Assembly (NCBI RefSeq): GCF_020037015.1
Contig: NZ_JAIQDE010000031.1
Coordinates: 54,195-118,194 of the forward strand
Direction of reading: 5' to 3'
Origin: Corallococcus sp. AS-1-6
Lineage (GTDB): Bacteria; Myxococcota; Myxococcia; Myxococcales; Myxococcaceae
DNA: 64,000 nucleotides
Below the pieces are notes generated by a model. The model was not told the origin of the DNA. It did not search any database and saw only the letters and a list, made by a program, of their open reading frames with translations. Positions 50,900 to 59,030 of this stretch are shown here, in pieces. Within the stretch, counting starts at the first letter, position 1. Each line of letters begins with the position of its first letter. Made by a program: the position numbers and the translations under genes.

Positions 50900-50901
50900 T
50901 C

Positions 50902-52815
50902 ATGGAGCTCAACGCCAAGATCCCGGAAGGACCGCTGCCTGCCAAGTGGGACCAGCGCCTGCGGGAAGGGCACCTCGTCGGGCCGAGCAACCGCCGCAAG
51001 TACACCATCCTCGTGGTCGGCTCAGGCCTGGCGGGAGCCTCCGCGGCGGCCTCGCTCGGCGAGCTCGGCTATCGCGTGCACTGCTTCTGCTTCCAGGACT
51101 CGCCGCGACGCGCGCACAGCATCGCCGCGCAGGGCGGCATCAACGCCGCGAAGAACTACCGCAACGACGGGGACAGCATCTGGCGGCTCTTCTACGACAC
51201 GCTCAAGGGCGGCGACTTTCGCTCGCGAGAGGCAAACGTCTACCGGCTCGCCCAGGTCAGCAATCAAATCATCGACCATTGTGTGGCCCAGGGGATTCCG
51301 TTCGCCCGTGAGTACGGGGGAACATTGGCGACACGCTCGTTCGGGGGCGCGCTCGTCTCGCGGACCTTCTACGCGCGCGGGCAAACCGGGCAGCAACTCC
51401 TCCTTGGCGCGTACCAGGCGCTCGAGCGGCAAGTCCAGTCTGGACAGGTGCGCATGCACGCGAGGACCGAGATGCTCGATCTCGTCGTCGCGGATGGCCG
51501 GGCGCGAGGGATCGTCGTGCGCGATCTGCTGACCGGAGCACTTGGCTCGTTCGCCGGCGATGCGGTGATCCTCGCAACCGGAGGTTACGGCAACGTCTAC
51601 CATCTATCGACGAACGCGCGCGGGTCCAATGCTACCGCGATCTGGCGTGCGCATCGCAGGGGCGCCGGCTTCGCGAATCCGTGCTTCACGCAGATCCACC
51701 CTACCTGCATCCCGGCGAGCGGCCCCCACCAGTCGAAGCTGACGCTGATGAGCGAATCGCTCCGCAACGACGGGCGAGTCTGGGTGCCGAAGCGCAAAGG
51801 GGACCGGCGCGCTCCGTGCGACATCCCGGACGACGAGCGAGACTATTACCTCGAGCGGCGGTACCCGACTTACGGCAACCTGGCACCTCGGGACATCGCC
51901 TCGCGCGCGGCGAAGGAGATCTGCGACGAGGGAATGGGCGTGGGTCCGGGCGGACGTGGCGTCTACCTCGATCTCGACGAGGCGCTGCGCCGTATCGGCA
52001 AGAGTGCAATCCGCGAGCGCTACGGAAACCTGCTTGAGATGTACGAGCGGATCACTGGCGAGGATCCATACCGCGTGCCGATGCGAATCTACCCGGCGGT
52101 CCACTACACCATGGGCGGCCTCTGGGTGGACTACGATCTGCGGAGCACGCTTGCGGGACTGTACGTTCTTGGCGAGGCCAACTTCTCCGACCACGGGGCA
52201 AACCGCCTGGGCGCGAGCGCCCTCATGCAGGGGCTCGCCGATGGATACTTCATCGTTCCGAACACGATCGCCGCCGGGTTGGCGCGCGCCGGGCCATCAC
52301 CCCTCGACCCGGAGCACCCGGCGTTCCGAGATGCGGAGCGCGGCGCCAGGGCGAAGCTCGATCGCCTCATCGCCTCGCGAGGCACGCGGACCGTGGAGGA
52401 TCACTTCCGGGAGCTCGGCGCCCTCCTCTGGGAGCACTGTGGCATGGCACGCAGCGAGCGCGGGCTCTCGGCGGCGCTCGAGCGGATCCCCGTGCTGCGG
52501 AGCGAGTTCGAACGCGATCTCCGGCTACCCGATACCGGGGCAACACTGAACGAGTCGCTGGAGCGCGCCGGGCACCTCGCTGACTACTACGAGCTCGCGG
52601 AGCTGATGTGCCGCGACGCGCTCGAGCGAGACGAATCCTGCGGCGCGCATTTCCGGGAGGAGCACCAGACACCCGACGGCGAGGCGCGACGCGACGACCA
52701 ACACTTCGCCCACGTCGCGGTGTGGGAGCACCAGGACGGGGGCAGGCCACCGCTCCTCCACAAGGAGCCGCTCTCGTTCGAGGCGGTCCCCCCCTCCACC
52801 AGGACCTACAAGTGA
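50902..52815 (+). CDS. sdhA: Succinate dehydrogenase/fumarate reductase flavoprotein subunit
   Basis: A 637-residue flavoprotein. FAD binding: '[19 protein letters not shown]' (36-54), covalent-FAD His72 in '[13 protein letters not shown]', '[17 protein letters not shown]'. The substrate site includes 'TQIHPTCIP' and '[18 protein letters not shown]'; '[21 protein letters not shown]' closes the FAD domain. The length and the sequence fit the Bacteroidetes/epsilon-type SdhA. The direction (succinate oxidation or fumarate reduction) cannot be decided from sequence. It is 145 bp before sdhB, an unusually long gap for such operons. Confidence 0.95.
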   Translation: MELNAKIPEGPLPAKWDQRLREGHLVGPSNRRKYTILVVGSGLAGASAAASLGELGYRVHCFCFQDSPRRAHSIAAQGGINAAKNYRNDGDSIWRLFYDTLKGGDFRSREANVYRLAQVSNQIIDHCVAQGIPFAREYGGTLATRSFGGALVSRTFYARGQTGQQLLLGAYQALERQVQSGQVRMHARTEMLDLVVADGRARGIVVRDLLTGALGSFAGDAVILATGGYGNVYHLSTNARGSNATAIWRAHRRGAGFANPCFTQIHPTCIPASGPHQSKLTLMSESLRNDGRVWVPKRKGDRRAPCDIPDDERDYYLERRYPTYGNLAPRDIASRAAKEICDEGMGVGPGGRGVYLDLDEALRRIGKSAIRERYGNLLEMYERITGEDPYRVPMRIYPAVHYTMGGLWVDYDLRSTLAGLYVLGEANFSDHGANRLGASALMQGLADGYFIVPNTIAAGLARAGPSPLDPEHPAFRDAERGARAKLDRLIASRGTRTVEDHFRELGALLWEHCGMARSERGLSAALERIPVLRSEFERDLRLPDTGATLNESLERAGHLADYYELAELMCRDALERDESCGAHFREEHQTPDGEARRDDQHFAHVAVWEHQDGGRPPLLHKEPLSFEAVPPSTRTYK

Positions 52816-52960
52816 GAACGGGCCCCAAGCGGTGGGTGGGGAGCCTGAAGACAGGCAAAGGGCCGCGTGGATTGCGGAAACGGAGCGTTCGCTTCCGCCT
52901 GCTCATGGGGCGCCAGGCGCGCTGCGACGCGACACGCTTTTCGGGAGAAAGGGGCTCGAC

Positions 52961-53752
52961 GTGAACTTCGTTTTACAGCTCTGGAGGCAGAAGAACCCTC
53001 GTGCCGAGGGGGCCTTCAGCCGTTACGAGGTCGGGGGGATCACGCCCGACATGTCCTTTCTGGAGATGCTCGACACCCTGAACGAGCAGCTCGCGTCCAA
53101 AGGAGAAGCGCCAGTCGCCTTCGAGAGCGACTGCCGCGAGGGGATCTGCGGCTCGTGCGGCGTCATGATCAACGGCGCGGCGCACGGCCCCATCGGGGGT
53201 ACGACGGTCTGTCAGCTCTACATGCGTCACTTCTCCGATGGTGAGGAGCTCGTGATCGAGCCGTGGCGAGCGCGGGCGTTCCCGGTGCTCAGGGACCTGA
53301 TCGTGGACCGGAGCGCCTTCGATCGGATCATCTCCGCCGGCGGCTTCATCTCGGTTCCGACCGGGGCGGCCCCCGAGGCAAGCAGCGCGCTGGTCCCGAA
53401 ACAAGGCGCTGACGCAGCGATGGACTCCGCGGCCTGCATCGGCTGTGGGGCTTGCGTCGCGGCCTGCCCCAATGCATCGGCGGCACTCTTTGTCGGGGCC
53501 AAGCTCTCTCATCTGGGCCTCTTGCCGCAGGGGCAGCCGGAGCGCGCGCGCCGGGCGCTCGCCATGGTGGCGCGGATGGACGACGAGGGCTTCGGCAACT
53601 GCAGTTGGCACGGGGAGTGCCAGGCGGCGTGCCCCAAATCCATCAGCATCGACACCATTGCGCGCACGAGCCGTGACTGGAGCCGGGCGAAGCTGGCCGC
53701 CGGGCGGCGGTCCACGCCCGACCGCACCAACGACTCCGTGAGCGAACCGTAA
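52961..53752 (+). CDS. sdhB: Succinate dehydrogenase/fumarate reductase iron-sulphur subunit
   Basis: A 263-residue iron-sulphur protein. [2Fe-2S] ligands Cys58, Cys63, Cys66 and Cys84 ('[17 protein letters not shown]', 'TTVCQLY'); [4Fe-4S] Cys159, Cys162, Cys165 with Cys224; [3Fe-4S] Cys169, Cys214, Cys220 pattern ('[12 protein letters not shown]', '[13 protein letters not shown]'). GTG 52961 after AAAGGGG is the start. The TAA stop overlaps the next gene's ATG (TAATG), so the complex and the b561-molybdenum fusion are translationally linked. Confidence 0.93.
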   Translation: MNFVLQLWRQKNPRAEGAFSRYEVGGITPDMSFLEMLDTLNEQLASKGEAPVAFESDCREGICGSCGVMINGAAHGPIGGTTVCQLYMRHFSDGEELVIEPWRARAFPVLRDLIVDRSAFDRIISAGGFISVPTGAAPEASSALVPKQGADAAMDSAACIGCGACVAACPNASAALFVGAKLSHLGLLPQGQPERARRALAMVARMDDEGFGNCSWHGECQAACPKSISIDTIARTSRDWSRAKLAAGRRSTPDRTNDSVSEP

Positions 53753-55527
53753 TGGTGAAACGGTGCAGCGCTTCCGGCGCTTCGAAAGAGGGGGTTACAC
53801 CCGACGCCGTGCGCGACTTTCGAACGCGGCTCACCGCGGGAGAAGAGGTCGTCGATCCCGAGACCTGGGCGGGCTCTCTCCCCGCCGCCTTCGGGATCGC
53901 GCCACGGGTACGGATTGGCGCGAACCGCTGGTTCAACCTGCTCTGGATGATCCCGCTCGGCTTCGTGGCCTTGATCGCGGCGATCTCCGTGGCGAAGGAG
54001 CTCCGCACGATGCCGGAGGTCCAGCAGTTCATCCTCCGACACCCGGGGACCGGCTTCGCCACCCGCTTCGCCACCGCGATGCCGGTCTGGCTGCGCGTTC
54101 AGCACTTCTTGAACTTGTTCTTCCTGCTCTTCATCATCCGGTCTGGGCTGCAGATCCTGGCCGACCATCCCCGGCTGTATTGGACGCGGCACTCGACGCC
54201 CGGGCGAGAGTGGCTCCGCATGCAGAAGAAGGTGCCTGACGTCCCGCTCTGGACCGCCAAACAGGACTCCATCACCCTGCCGAAACACCTCGGGCTGCCG
54301 GGCATCCGCCATTCTATTGGGCTGGCACGCTGGTGGCACCTCGGCGTCGACATGCTCTGGCTCGCCAACGGGATCGTCTTCTACGTCCTCTTGTTTTCGA
54401 CGGGAGAATGGCGTCGGCTCGTCCCGACGAACTGGCAGGTCTTCCCCGATGCCGCGTCGGTCCTCCTCCAGTACCTGTCCCTCGATTGGCCTGTCGACAA
54501 CGGCTGGGCCGCATACAACGGGCTGCAGGCCATCGCCTATTTCATCACCGTCTTCGTGGCCGCGCCGCTCGCCCTCGTGACCGGGCTGGGCATGTCACCC
54601 GCGCTCTCCACCCGGTTCAGGCGCGTCAGCAAGCGGCTCAGCATCCAGATGGCTCGCTCGCTGCACTTCCTCGTCCTCTGCTGGTTCCTCCTCTTCATCG
54701 TCGTTCACGTCACCCTGGTCTTCACGACCGGCGCGCTGCGGAACTTGAACCACATCTACGCGGGGGTCGACAGCGGCGACTGGGTCGGGTTCGGAATGTT
54801 CGCGGCGTCGATGGTGGTGGTCACGGTCGCTTGGGTCGCCGCGACCCCCGTGACCCTGCGACATCCGCGCTGGGTGCAGCGGCTCGGCTTCGCCCTGATC
54901 GGCCCGGTGCAGCGACTGTTCGAGCATGCGGATGCGAAACCCGGCGAATACTCGGAGAGCGATATCTCCCCGTACTTCTGGCACAACGGCAAGTATCCCG
55001 AGTCGGCCGAGTACCGGGCACTCTTCAATGGCCAGTTCGCGAGCTATCGGCTCCGGGTCGGCGGACTCGTCGAGAAGCCGGTCGAGTTGAGTCTGGCCGA
55101 GCTGCGCGCCCTGCCGTACCACGAGCAGATCACCCAACACTTCTGCATCCAGGGATGGTCGGGCGTCGCCAGATGGGGTGGCGTCTCGATGCAGACCGTC
55201 CTCGACCTGGTCAAGCCCAAGCCGGAAGCGAAGTGGGTGGTGTTCTATTCGCTCGGCGACGGTCCGGACCAGGGCCTCTACTACGACGCGCACCCCATCA
55301 AGCAGATGAGCTACCACCTGACGATGCTGGCCTACGACATGAACGGCCAACCACTGTCTTACGGTCACGGGGCGCCGCTTCGCCTTCGCAACGAGGTCCA
55401 GCTCGGCTTCAAGCAGGTGAAGTGGATCGCCGGCATCGAGTTCGTAGCCGACTACTCCGAGGTCGGCGGCGGGCAGGGCGGCTACAACGAAGACCACGAG
55501 TTCTTCGGGTATCGGCAGTCGATCTGA
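53752..55527 (+). CDS. Cytochrome b561-type membrane domain fused to molybdopterin oxidoreductase
   Basis: A 591-residue fusion. The N-terminal half (about 60-385) has hydrophobic helices with histidines suited to haem ('VQHFLNLFFLLFIIRSG', 'ARWWHLGVDMLWLANG', 'SLHFLVLCWFLLFIVVHVTL'), as in cytochrome b561/formate-dehydrogenase-gamma-like proteins. The C-terminal ~170 residues match the sulfite-oxidase/YedY molybdopterin fold: 'GLVEKPVELSLAEL', Cys465 in 'QHFCIQGWSGVARWGGVSM' (the Mo-ligand cysteine), and 'YGHGAPLRLRNEVQLGFKQ'. It begins in the sdhB stop (TAATG). No Tat signal is present; the Mo domain sits after the last helix. Likely a quinone-linked reductase or dehydrogenase; substrate unknown. 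Confidence 0.85.
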   Translation: MVKRCSASGASKEGVTPDAVRDFRTRLTAGEEVVDPETWAGSLPAAFGIAPRVRIGANRWFNLLWMIPLGFVALIAAISVAKELRTMPEVQQFILRHPGTGFATRFATAMPVWLRVQHFLNLFFLLFIIRSGLQILADHPRLYWTRHSTPGREWLRMQKKVPDVPLWTAKQDSITLPKHLGLPGIRHSIGLARWWHLGVDMLWLANGIVFYVLLFSTGEWRRLVPTNWQVFPDAASVLLQYLSLDWPVDNGWAAYNGLQAIAYFITVFVAAPLALVTGLGMSPALSTRFRRVSKRLSIQMARSLHFLVLCWFLLFIVVHVTLVFTTGALRNLNHIYAGVDSGDWVGFGMFAASMVVVTVAWVAATPVTLRHPRWVQRLGFALIGPVQRLFEHADAKPGEYSESDISPYFWHNGKYPESAEYRALFNGQFASYRLRVGGLVEKPVELSLAELRALPYHEQITQHFCIQGWSGVARWGGVSMQTVLDLVKPKPEAKWVVFYSLGDGPDQGLYYDAHPIKQMSYHLTMLAYDMNGQPLSYGHGAPLRLRNEVQLGFKQVKWIAGIEFVADYSEVGGGQGGYNEDHEFFGYRQSI

Positions 55528-55594
55528 CAAGCCGGGCCCCCCGCTGCTACCCGTGCGACGGTCCGAACACCGCAAGACCCGGCCGGAAACGACG

Positions 55595-55641
55595 AAGGGC
55601 CCGGGATTATTGGGAAAAATCCCCAACAATCCCGGGCCCTT
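55595..55641. terminator. Long near-perfect hairpin, bidirectional terminator candidate
   Basis: Arms 55595-55614 and 55622-55641 (AAGGGCCCGGGATT.TTGGG and its complement) pair over 20 bp with one mismatch around an A-rich loop. It lies between the convergent sdh/molybdenum operon and the minus-strand tRNA gene, 67 bp after the former stop and 8 bp after the tRNA 3' end. It lacks a strong T-tract, only short T runs. Confidence 0.65.
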
Positions 55642-55648
55642 GTCTCTG

Positions 55649-55722
<74 letters not shown>

Positions 55723-55812
55723 AGAACCGCTTTCCGGTGTGGGAGGAGTAACCGAAGTCCCCAGACGACGCAAGCACGCAATCCTGACCTGCCGTGGACT
55801 AGACCCGGGGAC

Positions 55813-56451
55813 ATGAACCGCGCTCCCCTGCTATCCGCCTGTCTCCTCGCCGCCTGCCTGGCCTGCACGGAGTCACCCCGGACGCCCGCGGCGTCCCCCG
55901 CCCCGAGCCCGACCATGCCCACCCCGCCCAAGCCCGCCCCTCCCCCTGCCCCGCCTGCCTCCAAGCCGAGCGCCCCGGCCGCGGCGGCGTGCTCGGCGAG
56001 CCGGCTGAGCCCCATCCCCAAGCCCACCGCCACGCCCCTGCCCCCGGCCGTGGCGTCCATGCGCGAGCGCATCATCAAGGCCGCCGTGGCGTGCGACTAC
56101 GCGGGGCTCCAGAAGCTGGGCGACGAGAAGGGCAAGAGCGTGCGCTTCTCCTACGACCCCGACCAGGACATGGCCACCACCTGGCGCATCCAGGAGGAGT
56201 GGAAGGACAGCCCGCAGCCAGTGCTGGCGCGGCTGGTCCACGTCCTCAACCTCCCCTTCTACCAGGAGGGCAACCTCTACTGGTGGCCCACCGCCTTCCG
56301 CGAGGGCGCCACCGACGCGGACTTCGCCCTGCTCAAGGGCATCTATCCGGACGAGATGATCGCCGACATGCGCAAGGAGAAGAGCTACATCGGCATGCGC
56401 GTGGGCATCTCCGTGGACGGCGACTGGCAGGCCGCCATCCAGGGCGACTGA
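55813..56451 (+). CDS. Proline-rich lipoprotein, unknown function
   Basis: A 212-residue putative lipoprotein: signal MNRAPLLSACLLAACLAC with lipobox LAC and lipidated Cys18. Residues about 22-80 are a Pro/Ala/Ser linker that could span the periplasm or wall. The C-terminal globular part (about 85-212) contains 'ACDYAGLQKLGDEKGKSVRFSYD' in parts, 'NLPFYQEGNLYWWPTAF' and 'SYIGMRVGISVDGDWQAAI'. I do not recognise the family. It has its own start 90 bp after the tRNA and converges on the lipase-like gene 12 bp away. Confidence 0.75.
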   Translation: MNRAPLLSACLLAACLACTESPRTPAASPAPSPTMPTPPKPAPPPAPPASKPSAPAAAACSASRLSPIPKPTATPLPPAVASMRERIIKAAVACDYAGLQKLGDEKGKSVRFSYDPDQDMATTWRIQEEWKDSPQPVLARLVHVLNLPFYQEGNLYWWPTAFREGATDADFALLKGIYPDEMIADMRKEKSYIGMRVGISVDGDWQAAIQGD

Positions 56452-56463
56452 CTTCGCCCCCGG

Positions 56464-57627
56464 TCAGTCGCCGGTGACGAAGCGAGCGACAGCCTCCTGG
56501 ACCTCCGCGTCGCCCATCATCGCGACGTGGTCCGCCCGCGTCTCCAGCCGGTCCACGTGGAGCGGCTGCGGCGGCAGGGCCCGCGCCGTCAGAACCGAAC
56601 CGTCTCCGTCCGCGAGCACCGGATCCTCGAACGTGGGCTTCCCGCCGATGATCCGGAACGACTTGATCAACGGGTGCCCCACGCCCACCACCGCCAGCGT
56701 GCGGAAGGGCGGCGGAGGCCCGTCGTTCTCGGAGAGGGCCCGCGCCAGCTCCGAGCGCGCCGCCAGCATGCGCTCCAGCCACTGGCGATACGCGGGCAGC
56801 GGTTGCACCGCCGGGTCCTGGAACACGCCCCACCCGCCTTCGACCCACGCGTCCGGGCGGTAGGCATCGAACGTCACCGGCTGGCCGCTCGCGTCCACGA
56901 AGAAGTCGCTCTGCGCGGGCAGGAGATGGAACGCGGACGCGAAGGTGAAGAGCGCCTCCGGTGACAGGAGCGCCCGGTTGCGCCCCACCGGCGTGCCCAG
57001 GGTGAAGTCGTCGAACATGCCCGGCGCGCCCCGGAACGGCGTGCCCAGGAACACCACGCGCTTCACGTGGCGGGCGCCCGCCCACGTGGGCTCGCCCGTG
57101 TCGTCGCCAGTGCCGTAGCGCAGGCAGTGCAGCGTGACGAGCCCGCCCATGCTGTGCGCCACCAGGTTCACCTTCACCCGGCCGCCCCGCGCCTCCGCGA
57201 GCGAGTCCAGCAGCGCGCACAGCCGCTTCGCCGTCACGCGGTTGTCCTGCCGCCAGTCGTAGTCGAAGACGACGAAGCCCGGCAGCCGCTCGCGCCCGAA
57301 CTCCAGGAAGCCCTTGTAGACGTCGTAGCGCGCCACCCACGGCAGCACCGTGAAGCGCGTCACCGGCCCGTCCGCTTCGAGCGGCCCGAAGCCCGGCGCC
57401 GCCCGCTGTCCGGGAAACGGCAGCGCCAGCGAACGCTCACCGCGCGTCAGCACGTCGCCCACGGACACCCAGGCCCGCTCGCGCTCGCCCTCCGCCGTCG
57501 CGAGGAACGACCCGCGGTACCCATGGATGAAGACCGTCACCTCCTCGCCCGTGGGCGGCGGCAACGCGACGCGGGACGCCGTGCAGGCGCTCAGCAATAC
57601 CAGGGACGCAATCGGGAAGAGGCGCAT
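56464..57627 (-). CDS. Lipoprotein alpha/beta hydrolase (lecithin:cholesterol-acyltransferase-like)
   Basis: A 387-residue hydrolase with lipoprotein signal MRLFPIASLVLLSAC. The nucleophile Ser is in 'VNLVAHSMGGLVTLHCLRYG', with oxyanion region 'VTVFIHGYRGS', and candidate acid and His residues toward the C-terminus ('EDPVLADGDGSVLTARAL', 'RADHVAMMGD'). The cap region includes 'FLGTPFRGAPGMFDDFTLG'. This layout fits LCAT/PGAP1-like lipases. I use ATG 57627 so that the lipobox is at the N-terminus; the frame is open upstream. Probable outer-membrane lipase or acyltransferase. Confidence 0.82.
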   Translation of the reverse strand: MRLFPIASLVLLSACTASRVALPPPTGEEVTVFIHGYRGSFLATAEGERERAWVSVGDVLTRGERSLALPFPGQRAAPGFGPLEADGPVTRFTVLPWVARYDVYKGFLEFGRERLPGFVVFDYDWRQDNRVTAKRLCALLDSLAEARGGRVKVNLVAHSMGGLVTLHCLRYGTGDDTGEPTWAGARHVKRVVFLGTPFRGAPGMFDDFTLGTPVGRNRALLSPEALFTFASAFHLLPAQSDFFVDASGQPVTFDAYRPDAWVEGGWGVFQDPAVQPLPAYRQWLERMLAARSELARALSENDGPPPPFRTLAVVGVGHPLIKSFRIIGGKPTFEDPVLADGDGSVLTARALPPQPLHVDRLETRADHVAMMGDAEVQEAVARFVTGD

Positions 57628-57836
57628 GCGCCGCACCGTCCACTTCGCGGGCCCTCCACGCAAGGCCTCCGGCATCACCGGCCCGCACTCCGCCTCCCGG
57701 GCGCGCCGGGACCCGGCCGGGTCAGAACCGCCCTCCAGGACAGGTGTGGATTCAAGGCAACCCGGCTTGCATGCGAGGGCCGGACCCGTGCAAAAGGCAC
57801 GGCCCACGCCCGGTGCGGGTCAAGGGGGTTCAAGCC

Positions 57837-58667
57837 ATGGATGAAGTCGTCGTTCAATTGAAGGCACTTGCCCTGACCGAGGCGCTCCCGCTGCTGCTCA
57901 AGGTCATCGGGGCGCTGTTCATCTGGTTCATCGGGCGGACGGTCATCGCCGGCTTCCGCAAGGTGCTGGACATGGCCCTGCAGCGGCGGCAGTTGGACGC
58001 CACGCTGATCCGCTACGTCGGCTCGCTGTTCACCGGCACGCTCACGTTGATGCTGATCGTCGGCATCCTGGGGCTGATGGGCGTGGAAACCACGTCCTTC
58101 GCCGCGTTGATCGCCGCCGCGGGCATCGCCATCGGCGCGGCCTGGTCCGGGCTGCTGGCCAACTTCGCCGCGGGCGTCTTCCTGCTGGTGCTGCGCCCCT
58201 TCCGCGTGGGCGAGGAGATCGAAGCTGGCGGCGTGGTGGGCATCGTCCAGGAGATCGGCCTGTTCGTCACCACGATGGACACGTCGGACAACGTGCGGAT
58301 CTCCGTGGGCAACAACCAGATGTTCAGCGACAACATCATCAACTACAGCCACCACCCGTACCGCAAGATGACGGTCAAGGTACCGCTGGTGCACGGCGTG
58401 GACGTGCGGGTGCTTCAGCACGCCCTGGTGGAGCGCATGGCCACGGTGAAGGGCGTCCAGGAGAAGCCCGTGCCGCAGGTGGAGATCGCGGAGTTCACGC
58501 TCCAGGGCCCCGTCCTGGCGGTGTGCATCTTCTGCAAGCCCACCGAGTACAACGACACGCAGGCCAACGTCGGGGACGCCATCGCGGAGATCCTCCAGGC
58601 CGTGGGCTACACCGTGCCCGCGCTGGCCGTGCTGGCCGCGCCGCCGCCCGTGGCGAAGGCAGGCTGA
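57837..58667 (+). CDS. Small-conductance mechanosensitive channel (MscS family)
   Basis: A 276-residue MscS protein: three membrane helices (about 12-40, 60-80, 86-115), with the pore helix 'AAAGIAIGAAWSGLLANFAAG', then the beta domain 'VLRPFRVGEEIEAGGVVG' and 'VRISVGNNQMFSDNIINYS', and the C-terminal alpha/beta domain. It opens under membrane tension to release solutes in hypo-osmotic shock. ATG 57837 is chosen as the conserved start; an open frame extends upstream without similarity. A hairpin follows its stop. Confidence 0.92.
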   Translation: MDEVVVQLKALALTEALPLLLKVIGALFIWFIGRTVIAGFRKVLDMALQRRQLDATLIRYVGSLFTGTLTLMLIVGILGLMGVETTSFAALIAAAGIAIGAAWSGLLANFAAGVFLLVLRPFRVGEEIEAGGVVGIVQEIGLFVTTMDTSDNVRISVGNNQMFSDNIINYSHHPYRKMTVKVPLVHGVDVRVLQHALVERMATVKGVQEKPVPQVEIAEFTLQGPVLAVCIFCKPTEYNDTQANVGDAIAEILQAVGYTVPALAVLAAPPPVAKAG

Positions 58668-58689
58668 AACGCAGTCGATGAGCGGTGGA

Positions 58690-58714
58690 GAGCAGGCCCA
58701 CCCCGGGCCTGCTC
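58690..58714 (+). terminator. Hairpin after the MscS gene
   Basis: A perfect 10-bp stem GAGCAGGCCC / GGGCCTGCTC with a 5-nt loop (ACCCC), 23 bp after the mscS stop. No T-tract follows, so termination may be weak or factor-dependent. Confidence 0.55.
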
Positions 58715-59030
58715 CCCCTCCATGCGGGAGGACGACCCCGCGAGCAGGCTCCCCTCTGAGCGACACCGTGAGTCCTTCCGGTGATGAGTTCGGGGATGCC
58801 GTCTCTTCCCATAAATACTCGAATTCACTCGGACTTCCGGCTGGGCGCCCCCATGACAGCCTGGTTGCCCACGGAATAGCGTGGCCAGTGTGGATTCGAC
58901 CCACCCTCTGCTTCTCGCGAGAGAGCGGCTCAGGGGGGCATTCCGGAATCAACAGCAAGTCTGACTGCTCGTGAGTGCCACTGCCCCGGATGGCGCTCGC
59001 GATGGCGTCCCCGAGCGCGGAGTACACGAG
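58715..59030. other. Intergenic region before the NRPS gene
   Basis: About 315 bp without a supported gene. It contains a local AT-rich patch (58808-58835, CATAAATACTCGAATTC) that may hold the NRPS promoter; a weak TTCGGG/TAAATA pair with 17-bp spacing can be drawn there. The Shine-Dalgarno GGAG before ATG 59031 is at 8-bp spacing. Confidence 0.4.
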
